DNA from: Glaciimonas sp.
GTDB lineage: Bacteria > Pseudomonadota > Gammaproteobacteria > Burkholderiales > Burkholderiaceae_D
Direction: 5' to 3'
Length of the DNA: 64,000 nucleotides
Assembly (NCBI GenBank): GCA_012927585.1
Contig: JABBOY010000022.1
Location: 1 to 64,000, forward strand
Both the position numbers and the translations under genes were made by a program. Each line of letters begins with the position of its first letter. The stretch's first letter is position 1. Shown here in pieces: positions 46,845-57,475 of the stretch. The notes under the pieces were generated by a model, which did no database searches, had not been told where the DNA came from, and was given only the letters and a program-made list of their open reading frames with translations.

Positions 46845-48953
46845 CTAGCGCGTTACAGTCCCTGTTTTGGCATGAGTTGAAGTTTGCCTGGGAAATGCGG
46901 GGTCTTGGATAACAGGAGAATAATGACCTGAAGCTCTGACGCCATTTAAAATCTGATCCAGCCCATATTTTTTGAGCTTAATGTACAAAGTACTCTTTGC
47001 AATGCCAAGATGCTTGGCTACCAAGGTTAGATTACCGCGGTCCGCTTCGAGAGTCTCGCGGATGAACTCCAGTTCCGCGTCTTCCAGCTTTCCCATGGTC
47101 GTGGAAGATCGCAGGTTAACTTTCCAGCTGTCGGAAACCAGTGGTAATTCGATTTCAGAGGGTAGCGCATCCAAACCCAACGATTCCCCGCTGGCCATCA
47201 AAAACATGCTTTCGATCACGTTGCGGAGTTCACGCACATTACCCGGCCAGGGATGGCTTTCCAGCGCAGTGATTACTTCCGGCTTGATTTGCTTGGAGTC
47301 GACGCCGTACTGCTCGGCAAACTTATGGAGAAAATGCTCCACTAGCGGCCGGATATCCTCTCTGCGTTCCCGCAACGGGGGAATGCGGATGCTGGTCACC
47401 GCTACTCGGTAATAGAGATCCATGCGAAACCGACCCTCGGCAACCTCATCCCGGATTTCCCTATTGGTAGCCGCGATCAGCTTGAAACATATTTTTCGTG
47501 GCGTAGTTTCGCCGATACGGTAAATTTCCCCTTCTTCCAGAACCCGCAGGAAATGCGGTTGCAGCTCCAACGGCATTTCGCCGATCTCATCGAGAAATAG
47601 CGTGCCGCCATTCGCCGCTTCGATCTTGCCGATCATACCGCCGCGACGCGATCCAGTGAAGGCTCCCTCGCAATGGCCAAAGAGCTCGCTGGCCAATAGA
47701 TCCTTGGAAAGGCCGCCGCAGTTGAGCGCAACGAATGGGCGTACCCCGGGACGTTCCCCAGTCTGTGCGGAAAGATGGATCCCTTGCGCAAAGTTTTCCT
47801 TGCCAACCCCGGTTTCGCCGAGCAACAGTACCGGGACATTGGTTTTGGCAAGCAGCTTTGCCTTTTTCACCGCTTGCGTCAAGGCGTCGCTATTGCCCAC
47901 CATGCCGGCGAAACCTTTGATGTCGGTAGTTATCGCAGCTTTCGCGGCGATTCCCTTTCTGGCAGCGTGTAAAGACATGCCAGTCTGCGGTAGCCCTGGA
48001 ATCGTCAACAACGTTCCGATCCGTTCACCTGCATCGATAATGGGCTCAAGCCAGTCCGCACAGAGCCATTCGGGAGCCTCGGCGCGCGTAGGGGGCGCGA
48101 ATGTCCCCATGCTCAAGGTCGGGATCTGGGTGGTTTTTTTGAGATCGAAATCTATGCCCCGTGCAAGCAGTGCCGTTGCTGCGCGCTCATTTACCTTGAT
48201 CGGATAGCCGCGCCGGTCGCAGATAATCACGCCGTCTGTCGCGCTGGACATTTTCGCGATGCCCCGTTCCAGCAATTGATATCGAAAATCCAACTCCAGC
48301 TTGGCCAGTTGGCCCTCGATTCGGCTGGCAGTGGTAACGGCTAAAGCCAGGCTATGCGGGCTGAATGTCTTGCCCAGTCCCGAAACATCAACCGCGCCCA
48401 AGATCTTTCCGTCATAGGGGTCGCGGATGACGGTTGCTGAACACGTCCACTGCTGGATCCCGGCACAAAAATGCTCTGCTGCATGGATCTGTACCGGCTG
48501 GCCGATTGATAGGGCGGTACCGATCGCGTTGGTCCCGCAAATCAGCTCGTTCCAACTGCTTCCGGTAAACAGGTGAATGCTCTCGGCAGCCCCCAACGCG
48601 CGCGGATCCCCCTCAACGCCCAGTATCATTCCGTTCGGGTCGGAGAGGATCATGATGGTCCCGGTTTCGGCCAGGAAATCCTTGGCCATTGCCATGACCT
48701 GTTTGCCGGCGCTTAACAACTCACGATGCTGGTATTGCAGAGAATTAAGCGTGTCCTCATTGACAGGGGGCAATGCCTGCTGGCGAGTGGGATCCACCTG
48801 CACCTCCAGGCAGCGCCGCCAGGAATCATCGACTAAACAACGTAATGCATTGGCTTGGGGCACCTGCCCGCTCAGAAACCCTTCCCAGGCAGCCATGATT
48901 TTCCGGTTGTTTTGCGGATTGGATAGGCGCTGGTTTGGCTCGTTGGCAATCAT
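46845..48953 (-). CDS. acxR: sigma-54-dependent activator of acetone carboxylase (AcxR/AcoR-like)
   Basis: A 702-residue enhancer-binding protein: an N-terminal AcoR-type GAF sensor (about 60-220, TGSSWNELICGTNAIGTALS and EHFCAGIQQWTCSA), an AAA+ domain with Walker A GETGVGKE (about 375), the sigma-54 contacting GAFTGSRRGG and GGTLFLDEIGEMPLELQPHF, and a C-terminal Fis-type HTH (AKHLGIAKSTLYIKLKKYGL). It probably senses ketones or alcohols and activates acxABC, which is divergent. AGGAG precedes the ATG. The 3' end abuts the gene graveyard. Confidence 0.9.
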   Translation of the reverse strand: MIANEPNQRLSNPQNNRKIMAAWEGFLSGQVPQANALRCLVDDSWRRCLEVQVDPTRQQALPPVNEDTLNSLQYQHRELLSAGKQVMAMAKDFLAETGTIMILSDPNGMILGVEGDPRALGAAESIHLFTGSSWNELICGTNAIGTALSIGQPVQIHAAEHFCAGIQQWTCSATVIRDPYDGKILGAVDVSGLGKTFSPHSLALAVTTASRIEGQLAKLELDFRYQLLERGIAKMSSATDGVIICDRRGYPIKVNERAATALLARGIDFDLKKTTQIPTLSMGTFAPPTRAEAPEWLCADWLEPIIDAGERIGTLLTIPGLPQTGMSLHAARKGIAAKAAITTDIKGFAGMVGNSDALTQAVKKAKLLAKTNVPVLLLGETGVGKENFAQGIHLSAQTGERPGVRPFVALNCGGLSKDLLASELFGHCEGAFTGSRRGGMIGKIEAANGGTLFLDEIGEMPLELQPHFLRVLEEGEIYRIGETTPRKICFKLIAATNREIRDEVAEGRFRMDLYYRVAVTSIRIPPLRERREDIRPLVEHFLHKFAEQYGVDSKQIKPEVITALESHPWPGNVRELRNVIESMFLMASGESLGLDALPSEIELPLVSDSWKVNLRSSTTMGKLEDAELEFIRETLEADRGNLTLVAKHLGIAKSTLYIKLKKYGLDQILNGVRASGHYSPVIQDPAFPRQTSTHAKTGTVTR

Positions 48954-49451
48954 GTTGTCTCCTACTGGCTATTTGCCTTATTCCCAAAGGCCTTAGCTTC
49001 GCTGGCAGGCTTTTCTAGGAAAATTCATTAACATTTTTTTGTGACTATACACCTCTGCACAACACGAATTTAACGCTGTAGTGCAATGCCGTTTTAAGAA
49101 CGGCCCTGCACAGTACCCTCGTTTCGACTTGTTTTAGCTTATTAGTCACGAATTTTTATTTCCCATGTTAACGCCGAACAGCGTTCGATTTCCGGCCGTG
49201 TTCGACGTGACTGTCCGAAAAACACACGTTCCGCTAGCCTTCGCGGCATTGGGATTGATCTATTATTTTATTGTCTTTCATAGGAGAAAATAATTTTTTC
49301 AAGCCTGTTTCAAGTCATTGGCATGCTCCTTGCGATATCCGGTGTGCGGGCTTTTAATTTCATCGCCAAACACGGTCACCAACTGTTGCCACTGTTACAT
49401 CAACGGTCGATGGCTGGATTTGAAAACTAATTATTCATTGAGGAGACACAC
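48954..49451. other. 498-bp divergent acxR/acxA regulatory region
   Basis: Holds the acxA -24/-12 promoter at 49319-49334. About 100 bp upstream, CGTGT..ACACG around 49197-49230 could be part of an activator site, but this is weak. Two CTGCACA repeats lie near 49055 and 49108. No gene is seen. Confidence 0.6.
49319..49334 (+). promoter_or_regulatory. sigma-54 (-24/-12) promoter of acxABC
   Basis: TGGCATGCTCCTTGCG fits TGGCAC-N5-TTGC with the required GG-N10-GC spacing. It lies about 120 bp before the acxA ATG, opposite a sigma-54 activator gene. Confidence 0.85.
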
Positions 49452-51614
49452 ATGCAAGTTCAACAATCGCCAGTGCAGGTGATGGGCATCGATGCCGGCG
49501 GCACGATGACTGACACCTTCTTCGTCAGAGAGGATGGATCATTCGTGGTCGGCAAGGCGCAGAGTAATCCTGAGGACGAATCCCAAGCGATCTACGAATC
49601 GTCGATCGACGCTTTGGCCGAATGGCAGCGTAAGGTGGATGATGTTTTCCCGGAACTATTGACCTGTGTCTATTCAGGTACTGCCATGCTGAACCGCGTG
49701 GTGCAGCGCAAAGGCCTGGATGTGGGTCTGATGTGCAACCGGGGTTTTGAAGATATCCATTCAATGGGTCGTGCCGCGCAGAGCTACCTCGGCTATGCGT
49801 TGGAAGAACGGATCCATTTGAATTGCCATCATTACGATGCGCCGTTGGTGCCGCTGTCGCGCACCCGTGGCGTCACCGAGCGAACCGACGTCCAGGGTCA
49901 AGTCGTGATTCCGCTGCGCGAAGAGGAAGTGCGCGTTGCCACCCGCGAGTTGGTAGCGCGCGGTTCCAAGGCGATCGTTATCAGTCTGTTGCAATCGCAC
50001 AAGAACGAACAGAGCGAACTGCGTGCACGCGATATCTGTCGTGAAGAATTGCAGAAATTAGGCGTGGAGATCCCGGTCTTCGCGACCGTCGATTATTATC
50101 CGTCGCGCAAGGAAACTCACCGTACCAACACCACCATCCTGGAAGCTTATGCGGCCGAACCTTCACGCGCAACGCTGAAAAAAGTAAGTGACCGCTTCAA
50201 GAAGCATGGCGCTAAATTCGATTTGCGCGTGATGGCAACGCACGGCGGCACCATCGGCTGGAAAGCCAAGGAGTTGGCCCGCACCATCGTTTCCGGCCCA
50301 ATCGGTGGCGTGATCGGCTCAAAATTCCTGGGCGAAAAACTGGGCTACGACAATATTGCCTGCAGCGACATTGGCGGCACCAGTTTTGATATGGCAATCA
50401 TTACCAAGGGCAACTTCGCGATCCAATCCGATCCTGATATGGCGCGTCTGTTACTTTCCTTGCCACTGGTCGCGATGGATTCAGTGGGCGCTGGCGCCGG
50501 CAGCTTTATCCGCATTGATCCGTACAGCAAAGCGATCAAACTTGGGCCCGACAGCGCAGGTTATCGGGTTGGCATGTGTTGGGCGGAGAGCGGTCTGGAC
50601 ACTGTGTCGGTGTCCGATTGCCACGTCGTGCTGGGTTATCTCAATCCAGACAATTTCCTTGGCGGCGCCATCAAGCTCGACGTCAACCGGGCCCGTAAGT
50701 ATCTGAAGGAGCAAATTGCCGATCCACTCGGACTCTCGGTCGAAGATGCTGCCGCCGGCGTGATCGAGCTGCTCGATTTGAACCTGCGTGAATACATGCG
50801 CTCCGTAATCAGCGCCAAGGGTTATAACCCGGCCGACTTCGTTTGCTTCTCGTATGGCGGCGCCGGTCCGGTTCATACCTATGGCTATACAGAAGGGCTG
50901 GGTTTCAAAGACGTAGTGGTGCCCGCATGGGCGGCTGGTTTCTCCGCTTTCGGTTGTGCCTGCGCCGAGTACGAATACCGCTATGACAAGAGTGTCGATA
51001 TCGGCGTTGGGCCGAATGCCACCGACGCAGAGAAAGTACAAGCCTGCAAAACAGTGACTCAGGCATGGGCTGAATTGAGCGAAAAGGTCATCGAGGAATT
51101 CATCATTAATGGATTCAAGCCGGAAGATGTATTGCTGCGCCCCGGCTATCGCATGCAGTTCATGGGCCAGCTCAATGACCTCGAAATCAATTCACCGGTC
51201 ACCAATGCTTCCACGCTGGCCGACTGGGAAAAGATGGTGCTGGCATTTGACGAGACGTATGCCCGGGTCTATGCGGCTTCTGCCAGTTCACCCGAGTTGG
51301 GCTTTGGCGTGACCGGTGCAATCATGCGCGGCAGTGTTGTTTCAACCAAGCCGGAACTGCCTGAAGAGTCGGATGCCGGTCCGATTCCTCCTAAAGAAGC
51401 GCATATCGGCAGCCGTCCTTTCTATCGCCAGAAGCAATGGCAGGATGCCAAAATCTGGTCGATGGAGGCACTTAAGGCAGGTAACCGGGTGGTTGGTCCG
51501 GCCATTATTGAATCGCCTTCCACCACCTTCATCGTGCCGTTAGGGTTTGAAACCTATTGCGACAAGCACCGCCTGTTTCATCTCAAAGAAGTTAAAAAAG
51601 GAGACCAATCATGA
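49452..51614 (+). CDS. acxA: acetone carboxylase beta subunit
   Basis: A 720-residue HyuA (hydantoinase A)-family subunit of acetone carboxylase, an (alpha-beta-gamma)2 enzyme that carboxylates acetone to acetoacetate with ATP going to AMP. It has an ASKHA-type ATPase N terminus (MGIDAGGTMTDTFFVRE, about 12-28), a second nucleotide motif ACSDIGGTSFDMAIITKG (about 303-320) and SGPIGGVIGSKFLG, with SYGGAGPVHTYGY near 474. The SD AGGAG sits 8 nt before the ATG. It is the first gene of acxABC, with its stop overlapping acxB as ATGA. Confidence 0.93.
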   Translation: MQVQQSPVQVMGIDAGGTMTDTFFVREDGSFVVGKAQSNPEDESQAIYESSIDALAEWQRKVDDVFPELLTCVYSGTAMLNRVVQRKGLDVGLMCNRGFEDIHSMGRAAQSYLGYALEERIHLNCHHYDAPLVPLSRTRGVTERTDVQGQVVIPLREEEVRVATRELVARGSKAIVISLLQSHKNEQSELRARDICREELQKLGVEIPVFATVDYYPSRKETHRTNTTILEAYAAEPSRATLKKVSDRFKKHGAKFDLRVMATHGGTIGWKAKELARTIVSGPIGGVIGSKFLGEKLGYDNIACSDIGGTSFDMAIITKGNFAIQSDPDMARLLLSLPLVAMDSVGAGAGSFIRIDPYSKAIKLGPDSAGYRVGMCWAESGLDTVSVSDCHVVLGYLNPDNFLGGAIKLDVNRARKYLKEQIADPLGLSVEDAAAGVIELLDLNLREYMRSVISAKGYNPADFVCFSYGGAGPVHTYGYTEGLGFKDVVVPAWAAGFSAFGCACAEYEYRYDKSVDIGVGPNATDAEKVQACKTVTQAWAELSEKVIEEFIINGFKPEDVLLRPGYRMQFMGQLNDLEINSPVTNASTLADWEKMVLAFDETYARVYAASASSPELGFGVTGAIMRGSVVSTKPELPEESDAGPIPPKEAHIGSRPFYRQKQWQDAKIWSMEALKAGNRVVGPAIIESPSTTFIVPLGFETYCDKHRLFHLKEVKKGDQS

Positions 51615-53935
51615 ATAAAATGTCACGGAAAGAAATGGGCTTGTCCGATTTGCTGGGCAACGGCAAGACCCTCAAGCAACATCGCGATGCGATTTTGGCG
51701 CGCACCAAAGAGACCGGTTTCTACAACGGCCTCGAAAAACTGGAGTTCAAGGAAGCAGATCCGATTACCTATGAAAAGCTGTTTTCCAGAATTCGCGGCG
51801 GCCTGGTGCATGCTCGCGAGACGGCGAAAAAAATTGCGGCATCGCCGATCGTGGAACAAGAAGGCGAACTGTGTTTCACCCTGTATAACGCAGCAGGTGA
51901 CTGCATACTGACTTCCACCGGAATTATCATTCATGTCGGCACCATGGGCGCGGCGATCAAGTACATGATCGAAAATGCGTGGGAAGTCAATCCAGGCATC
52001 AATCCTGGCGATATGTTCACCAACAACGATTGCTCCATCGGCAATGTGCATCCTTGCGATATTTGCACCATCGTACCGATCTTCTGGGAAGGTAATTTGG
52101 TGGGTTGGGTCGGCGGCGTCACCCACGTCATTGACCTCGGTGCGATGACGCCGGGCTCGATGTCGAGCGGTCAAGTCTCCCGCTTCGGCGACGGCTTGCA
52201 AGTGACCTGCCGCAAGACAGGGATTAACGACACGCCGTTACGCGACTGGCTGCACGAGAGTCAGCGTAATGTACGCACCGCCAAATACTGGATTCTCGAC
52301 GAACGTACCCGGATTGCCGGTTGCCACATGATTCGCAAGCTGGTAGAAGAAGTTCTTGCGGCAGAAGGGCTTGAGAATTACACCAAGTTTGCCCACGAGG
52401 TCATTGAAGAGGGGCGGCGCGGCCTCCAATTACGGCTCAAGGCAATGACTATTCCCGGCGTCTACCGCAGGGTCTCATTTGTCGATGTTCCCTATGCCCA
52501 TGAGGACATGAGTCTTGCTTCAGCGTATGGCAAGATGAACAGCATCATGCATGCCCCATGCGAAATGACGATCCGCCCAGACGCCACTTGGCGGCTCAAT
52601 TTTGAGGGGGCAAGCCGTTGGGGTTGGCATTCCTATAATGCCAATCAGGTGGCATTCACCAGCGGCATCTGGGTCATGCTGACGCAGACGCTGGTTCCCA
52701 CTGCGCGTATCAACGATGGTGCGTATTACGCCACCGAATTCAAGATTCCCAAAGGCACCTGGATGAACCCGGATGACCGGCGTACCGCGCATGCAAACGC
52801 ATGGCACTTCCTGGTATCCGCCTGGAGCGGCATCTGGCGCGGCATGAGCCAATCCTTCTTTGCCCGCGGCTATCTGGAAGAAGTCAATGCGGGCAATGCC
52901 AATGCCTGCAACTGGCTGCAGGGTGGCGGCATCAATCAGGATGGTGAAGTGCATGCGGTCAACAATTTTGAGACTGCAGCATGTGGCACCGGCGCCTGCG
53001 CGATCAAGGATGGACTGAACCACAATGCTGCAGTGTGGAATCCTGAAGGCGACATGGGCGACATCGAGATTTGGGAAATGGCGGAGCCGCTGCTCTACAT
53101 GGGCCGCAACGTCAAGACCAACTCCGGCGGTTACGGCAAATTCCGGGGCGGTTGCGGTTTCGAGACCTTGCGCATGGTGTGGAAAGCGCAAGACTGGACC
53201 ATGTTCTTCTCCGGCAATGGCTACATGAACAGTGACTGGGGCCTGATGGGCGGTTATCCATCGGCTACCGGGTATCGTTTCGAAGCCCACAAAACCGATC
53301 TCGAAGCACGTATCAGGACTGGTCTTTCGCTGCCCTTGGGCGCCGATCGCAATCCGCAAGATGCCGAATACGAGCGTCACATCAGCGCCACTGCGGAGGT
53401 CAAGCGAGATAAGCAGTGCACCACCACGGAAGCCATTTTTGACAACCATGACCTGTACTTGAACTACTTGCGTGGTGGCCCCGGCTTTGGCGATCCACTC
53501 GATCGCGATTGCGCGTCGGTCGAAAATGATCTTAACAATCACTTCGTGTTACCCGAGTTCGCGGTCAAAGTCTACGGCGTCGTGATTGCGCAAGATGACA
53601 ATGCCGTGTGGAAAGTCGATGTTGCCAAAACTGCCGCCCGGCGCAAGGAAGTCCGTAAAGAACGTATCGCAAGGGCTGTTCCAACCCGCGAGTGGATGAA
53701 GGAAGAGCGGGCACGGATCATGACCAAATCCGCCTCGATTCAGGTACGTCACATGTTTGCAACCAGCTTCGACCTTAGCGTCAAGTTCAAGAATGAGTTC
53801 AAGACGTTCTGGGATCTCCCGGCGGATTGGGATCTGCCAGAGTCCGAGTTAGGAGTGCCTTCATTCGGCTCCAAATATCGGATGGATCTGTCGAAATTGC
53901 CAGATGTGCGCACTGTGACCTTGGTTGAAGAATGA
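51611..53935 (+). CDS. acxB: acetone carboxylase alpha subunit
   Basis: A 774-residue HyuB (hydantoinase B)-family subunit, forming with AcxA and AcxC the acetone carboxylase. Family landmarks include GDMFTNNDCSIGNVHPCDIC (about 134-153), GGVTHVIDLGAMTPGSMSSG and a late GGYGKFRGGCGFETLRMVWK (about 508-527). The metal-binding and tunnel functions are known from Xanthobacter enzymes, not read here. ATGA overlap with acxA implies coupled synthesis. The gamma gene follows 61 bp downstream. Confidence 0.93.
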   Translation: MNKMSRKEMGLSDLLGNGKTLKQHRDAILARTKETGFYNGLEKLEFKEADPITYEKLFSRIRGGLVHARETAKKIAASPIVEQEGELCFTLYNAAGDCILTSTGIIIHVGTMGAAIKYMIENAWEVNPGINPGDMFTNNDCSIGNVHPCDICTIVPIFWEGNLVGWVGGVTHVIDLGAMTPGSMSSGQVSRFGDGLQVTCRKTGINDTPLRDWLHESQRNVRTAKYWILDERTRIAGCHMIRKLVEEVLAAEGLENYTKFAHEVIEEGRRGLQLRLKAMTIPGVYRRVSFVDVPYAHEDMSLASAYGKMNSIMHAPCEMTIRPDATWRLNFEGASRWGWHSYNANQVAFTSGIWVMLTQTLVPTARINDGAYYATEFKIPKGTWMNPDDRRTAHANAWHFLVSAWSGIWRGMSQSFFARGYLEEVNAGNANACNWLQGGGINQDGEVHAVNNFETAACGTGACAIKDGLNHNAAVWNPEGDMGDIEIWEMAEPLLYMGRNVKTNSGGYGKFRGGCGFETLRMVWKAQDWTMFFSGNGYMNSDWGLMGGYPSATGYRFEAHKTDLEARIRTGLSLPLGADRNPQDAEYERHISATAEVKRDKQCTTTEAIFDNHDLYLNYLRGGPGFGDPLDRDCASVENDLNNHFVLPEFAVKVYGVVIAQDDNAVWKVDVAKTAARRKEVRKERIARAVPTREWMKEERARIMTKSASIQVRHMFATSFDLSVKFKNEFKTFWDLPADWDLPESELGVPSFGSKYRMDLSKLPDVRTVTLVEE

Positions 53936-53996
53936 TTTGAATTTGCTGTCGGGGCCTGGCCAGGCCCCGACCAGTTACCATTATTGGAGAGTTAAA

Positions 53997-54503
53997 ATGT
54001 CTGTTTATACACAAGAGCAAGTGAACTATCTGGTTGAAGGCAAGCTGGACTGGGAAACCACCATGCGCATGCTTTCCTTGCCGAAGGATCAGGATCGGTT
54101 CCGCATGTATTTGAATGCGCTGCAGTCCAAGTTGTCATGGGATGACAAGGTGATTCTGCCGATCAGTTTGCATCTATACATCGCGCAAAATAAAAAAACC
54201 AAGGAGTGGGTCACCAAATGCAGTTGCGGTCACGAATTTGGCGACTACCGCAAAAACTGGAAACTGGAAGCCCTGGTGTACGTTCGCGATACGCCGGAAG
54301 CCATGCAGGAAGTCTATCCTGAGTTGATGGCGCCGGACACTACGTGGCAGGTATACCGTGAGTACTATTGCCCAGAGTGCGGAACCATGCATGACGTCGA
54401 AGCGCCCACGCCGTGGTATCCGGTGATTCATGAATTCGAGCCGAATATCGAAGCTTTTTATAACGACTGGGTGCATTTGCCATTGCCGGAAAAAGCCAAC
54501 TAA
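53997..54503 (+). CDS. acxC: acetone carboxylase gamma subunit
   Basis: The 168-residue small subunit of acetone carboxylase, starting MSVYTQEQVNYLVEGKLDWE. It carries a zinc-ribbon-like pair of cysteine motifs, CSCGHEFGDYRKNW (about 74-87) and YYCPECGTMHD (about 121-131), known to hold zinc in this subunit. ATG 53997 is preceded by GGAG; a longer frame upstream has no SD and is not conserved. No clear terminator follows. Confidence 0.93.
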   Translation: MSVYTQEQVNYLVEGKLDWETTMRMLSLPKDQDRFRMYLNALQSKLSWDDKVILPISLHLYIAQNKKTKEWVTKCSCGHEFGDYRKNWKLEALVYVRDTPEAMQEVYPELMAPDTTWQVYREYYCPECGTMHDVEAPTPWYPVIHEFEPNIEAFYNDWVHLPLPEKAN

Positions 54504-54858
54504 GATCGATTGTGATCGTTTGGCGGTCTTTTTCGCTAACAGCATTTGTCTAGGCGCAATCGGTTGTACTTGGCACGACTGGGCTAATAATGATCTGAAC
54601 TCTTGGTTCGGTAGGTACTTGATGATTACGTTCAAGCCCACCGAACCAATCTATGCGCCAAATACGGTCATCATCTGGAAATTCTCTTATCTTTGGAATC
54701 AACCGACTCGTAGTCACGCCTCAGTAGCGTTTAGCGTTGTTGAGTACTATTTAGCGCTGACGAGTAATTCAAAATATTTAGTCATCTATCCACTTATGCC
54801 ATGGAAAAATATCCGTAATATTAGTCATTTAAAGATAATAAAAAAACAAATTCATACC
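54504..54858. other. 355-bp intergenic region between acxC and glmS ends
   Basis: Between convergent genes, increasingly AT-rich toward glmS. I see no gene, no terminator with a clear stem, and no convincing copy of the dispersed element. Confidence 0.5.
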
Positions 54859-56688
54859 TTATTCCACCGTCACCGACTTGGCTAAATTTCTTGGCTTATC
54901 GACATCGGTGCCGCGTGCCAGCGCGGTGTGATACGCCAACAATTGCAGTGCCACCACATGCAAAATCGGGGACAGCTTGCCGTAGTGTTCCGGCAGGCGG
55001 ATTACGTGCAAGCCTTCGCCGGGTTTTACACGTGAGTCGCCATCGGCGAATACGTAGAGTTGGCCGCCGCGGGCGCGCACTTCCTGCATGTTCGATTTCA
55101 GCTTTTCGATCAACGCATCGTTGGGGGCGATGGTGACTACCGGCATTTGGTCGGTGACCAACGCCAGCGGGCCGTGCTTGAGTTCGCCGGCGGGATAGGC
55201 TTCGGCGTGGATGTAGGAAATTTCCTTCAGTTTGAGCGCGCCTTCGAGCGCAATCGGGTAGTGCAAACCACGCCCCAAAAAGAGCGCGTTTTCCTTGCGT
55301 GCGAAGTCTTCCGACCAGGCGATGATTTGCGGCTCCAGTGCCAGCACGGCGGCAATTGCTACCGGCAGATGGCGCATTTGCTTCAGGTAATCGGCTTCAT
55401 CTTGTTCCGACAACATACCCCTGACTTGCGCCAGCGTCAGCGTGAGCAGGAACAGCGCGGCCAGTTGGGTGGTGAAGGCTTTGGTTGAGGCGACGCCGAC
55501 TTCGACCCCGGCGCGGGTGATGAAGGCGAGCACACACTCACGCACCATGGCGCTGGTAGCAACGTTGCAGATCGTCATGGTGTGCGCCATGCCGAGTGAC
55601 CTGGCGTGTTTTAGCGCAGCCAGCGTGTCGGCAGTTTCGCCGCTTTGGGAAAGTGTCAGAACCAGTGAACGCGGATTCGGCACGCTGTCGCGATAGCGGT
55701 ATTCGCTGGCGATTTCGACGCTGACCGGGATTTTGGCGATCGATTCGATCCAGTATTTGGCGGTCATGCCGGCGTAGTAACTGGTGCCGCAAGCCAGAAT
55801 CAGCACCGAATCGATTTGCTTGAAGATGCCATAGGCGCTGTCGCCGAACAGCTCCGGCATGATGGCGTCGATTCCTTGCAGCGTATTGGCGATGGCGGTT
55901 GGCTGCTCGAAAATTTCCTTTTGCATGTAGTGGCGATACGGCCCCAGTTCGGCAGCGCCGGTATGGGCCTGCACAGTACGCACTTCGCGCTGTACCGATT
56001 TGCCGTTGGTGTCGACAATCCAGCAGCGCTGCAATTGCAGATCGACTACGTCACCTTCTTCCAGATAGATGATTTGATCGGTGACGCCGGCCAGCGCCAT
56101 CGCGTCCGAGGCCAGGAAGTTTTCACCCTGGCCGACGCCGACGATCAGCGGCGAGCCTTGGCGCGCGCCGATCACGCGGTGCGGCTCGTCGCGGCAAAAT
56201 ACCGCAATCGCATACGCGCCATCGAGCCGTTTGACTGCTTGCTGCACGGTGTCGAACAGGTCGCCGGCATACATGTGGTCGATCAGATGGGCGATGACTT
56301 CGGTGTCGGTCTGGCTCTGGAATACGTAACCGAGCGCGCGCAGTTCATCGCGCAGCTCGTCGTGATTTTCGATGATGCCGTTGTGTACCAGCGCGATACG
56401 CGCATCCGCGTCGCTGGGCGAAAAGTGTGGATGGGCATTGTCCGAAGAGGGTGCGCCGTGCGTGGCCCAGCGGGTATGGGCGATACCGGTGAAGCCGGCC
56501 AGTCCGGTGGCGGCAACCTGCATTTCGAGCTCGGCCACGCGCGCGGTGCTGCGCGATCGCTGCAAACGGCCATCGACATACAGCGCCACGCCGCAAGAAT
56601 CATAACCGCGGTATTCGAGTCGTTTCAAGCCTTCGATCAGGATGGGAGTGATATTGCGTTGCGCAACCGCGCCGACGATACCGCACAT
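54859..56688 (-). CDS. glmS: glutamine-fructose-6-phosphate aminotransferase
   Basis: First step of the UDP-GlcNAc pathway: fructose 6-phosphate plus glutamine to glucosamine 6-phosphate. The 609-residue protein has the N-terminal nucleophile Cys2 ([12 protein letters not shown]), the glutaminase [11 protein letters not shown] (about 72-82) and two SIS isomerase domains ([13 protein letters not shown], about 299; [20 protein letters not shown], about 475), ending [13 protein letters not shown] as in the family. ATG start. The Lrp gene is divergent. No glmS ribozyme would be expected in this group and none was sought in detail. Confidence 0.96.
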   Translation of the reverse strand: MCGIVGAVAQRNITPILIEGLKRLEYRGYDSCGVALYVDGRLQRSRSTARVAELEMQVAATGLAGFTGIAHTRWATHGAPSSDNAHPHFSPSDADARIALVHNGIIENHDELRDELRALGYVFQSQTDTEVIAHLIDHMYAGDLFDTVQQAVKRLDGAYAIAVFCRDEPHRVIGARQGSPLIVGVGQGENFLASDAMALAGVTDQIIYLEEGDVVDLQLQRCWIVDTNGKSVQREVRTVQAHTGAAELGPYRHYMQKEIFEQPTAIANTLQGIDAIMPELFGDSAYGIFKQIDSVLILACGTSYYAGMTAKYWIESIAKIPVSVEIASEYRYRDSVPNPRSLVLTLSQSGETADTLAALKHARSLGMAHTMTICNVATSAMVRECVLAFITRAGVEVGVASTKAFTTQLAALFLLTLTLAQVRGMLSEQDEADYLKQMRHLPVAIAAVLALEPQIIAWSEDFARKENALFLGRGLHYPIALEGALKLKEISYIHAEAYPAGELKHGPLALVTDQMPVVTIAPNDALIEKLKSNMQEVRARGGQLYVFADGDSRVKPGEGLHVIRLPEHYGKLSPILHVVALQLLAYHTALARGTDVDKPRNLAKSVTVE

Positions 56689-56840
56689 GGCAACCTCTTC
56701 AGGATTTTGTTGTTGAAGATTGAATCGTAGAGGAGTACAAATGAAATATGCTGTCTAAATTATTGTAAATATAATTGAATATTTCAATGCACTGCACTGA
56801 TGGTATAATATTTCAATAAATTTAAAACTATGGAATATTT

Positions 56841-57317
56841 ATGATAAATGAACCTGTTTTGCAGTTCGATGAACTTGATCGCCGAATACTTAATGCACTG
56901 CAAATTGATGCATCGCAAACCAATCATGCGCTGGCGGCGCGGGTTCATGCGTCGCCGCCGACCTGTCTGCGCCGCGTCAAGCGCTTGATGGAAACTGGCG
57001 TAATTGCGCGCCAGGTGGCGATTGTCGCGCCCGACAAGGTCGGTGCCGGATTGAGCGCCATTGTCGAGATTACGCTAGATAACCAGGCGTCTGAGCGAAT
57101 GGTAGAGTTCGAAGCGCTGGTGGCGGCTGAAGATGCAGTATTGCAGTGCTATCGGGTGGCGCCCGGACCGGATTTTGTGCTGCTGGTGCAAGTGGCCGAT
57201 ATGCCGGCGTACCACGCGCTGGCGCATCGGCTATTTGCAGGGCAAGCCAATGTGCGCAATGTGCGTAGTTATTTTGCGATTCATCGCAGCAAGTTCGAGA
57301 CACGGATTGCGGTGTGA
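56841..57317 (+). CDS. Lrp/AsnC-family transcriptional regulator
   Basis: A 158-residue protein with the family HTH near the N terminus (ILNALQIDASQTNHALAARV then ASPPTCLRRVKRL, about 16-50) and a C-terminal RAM/AsnC ligand-binding domain (VLQCYRVAPGPDFVLLVQVA, about 99-118). Such proteins usually sense an amino acid. The nearby aminotransferase and mmsA genes are 4-6 kb away and not obviously linked. Divergent from glmS across an AT-rich 152-bp gap. Confidence 0.92.
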   Translation: MINEPVLQFDELDRRILNALQIDASQTNHALAARVHASPPTCLRRVKRLMETGVIARQVAIVAPDKVGAGLSAIVEITLDNQASERMVEFEALVAAEDAVLQCYRVAPGPDFVLLVQVADMPAYHALAHRLFAGQANVRNVRSYFAIHRSKFETRIAV

Positions 57318-57475
57318 GGATGGGCTTAATCGAATACCCCATGTTATTTAGTGAGTAACCAGGAACGTAAATTTTTGTGGCGGATGAGCACACCTTGCTA
57401 TTTTGCATTTGCCACCGTAGGAGTATGGATTCGACCCATAAATACAGCACGATGGGTCAATGATTTGCAATCTAC

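Noticed and set aside
54504-54858. A degraded gene or element downstream of acxC
   Set aside because: No frame with recognisable family motifs on either strand and no core of the dispersed element.
56745-56840. The AT-rich glmS/Lrp gap as another copy of the dispersed element
   Set aside because: It lacks the TATGCGG and GCATACTCC core; only base composition is shared.
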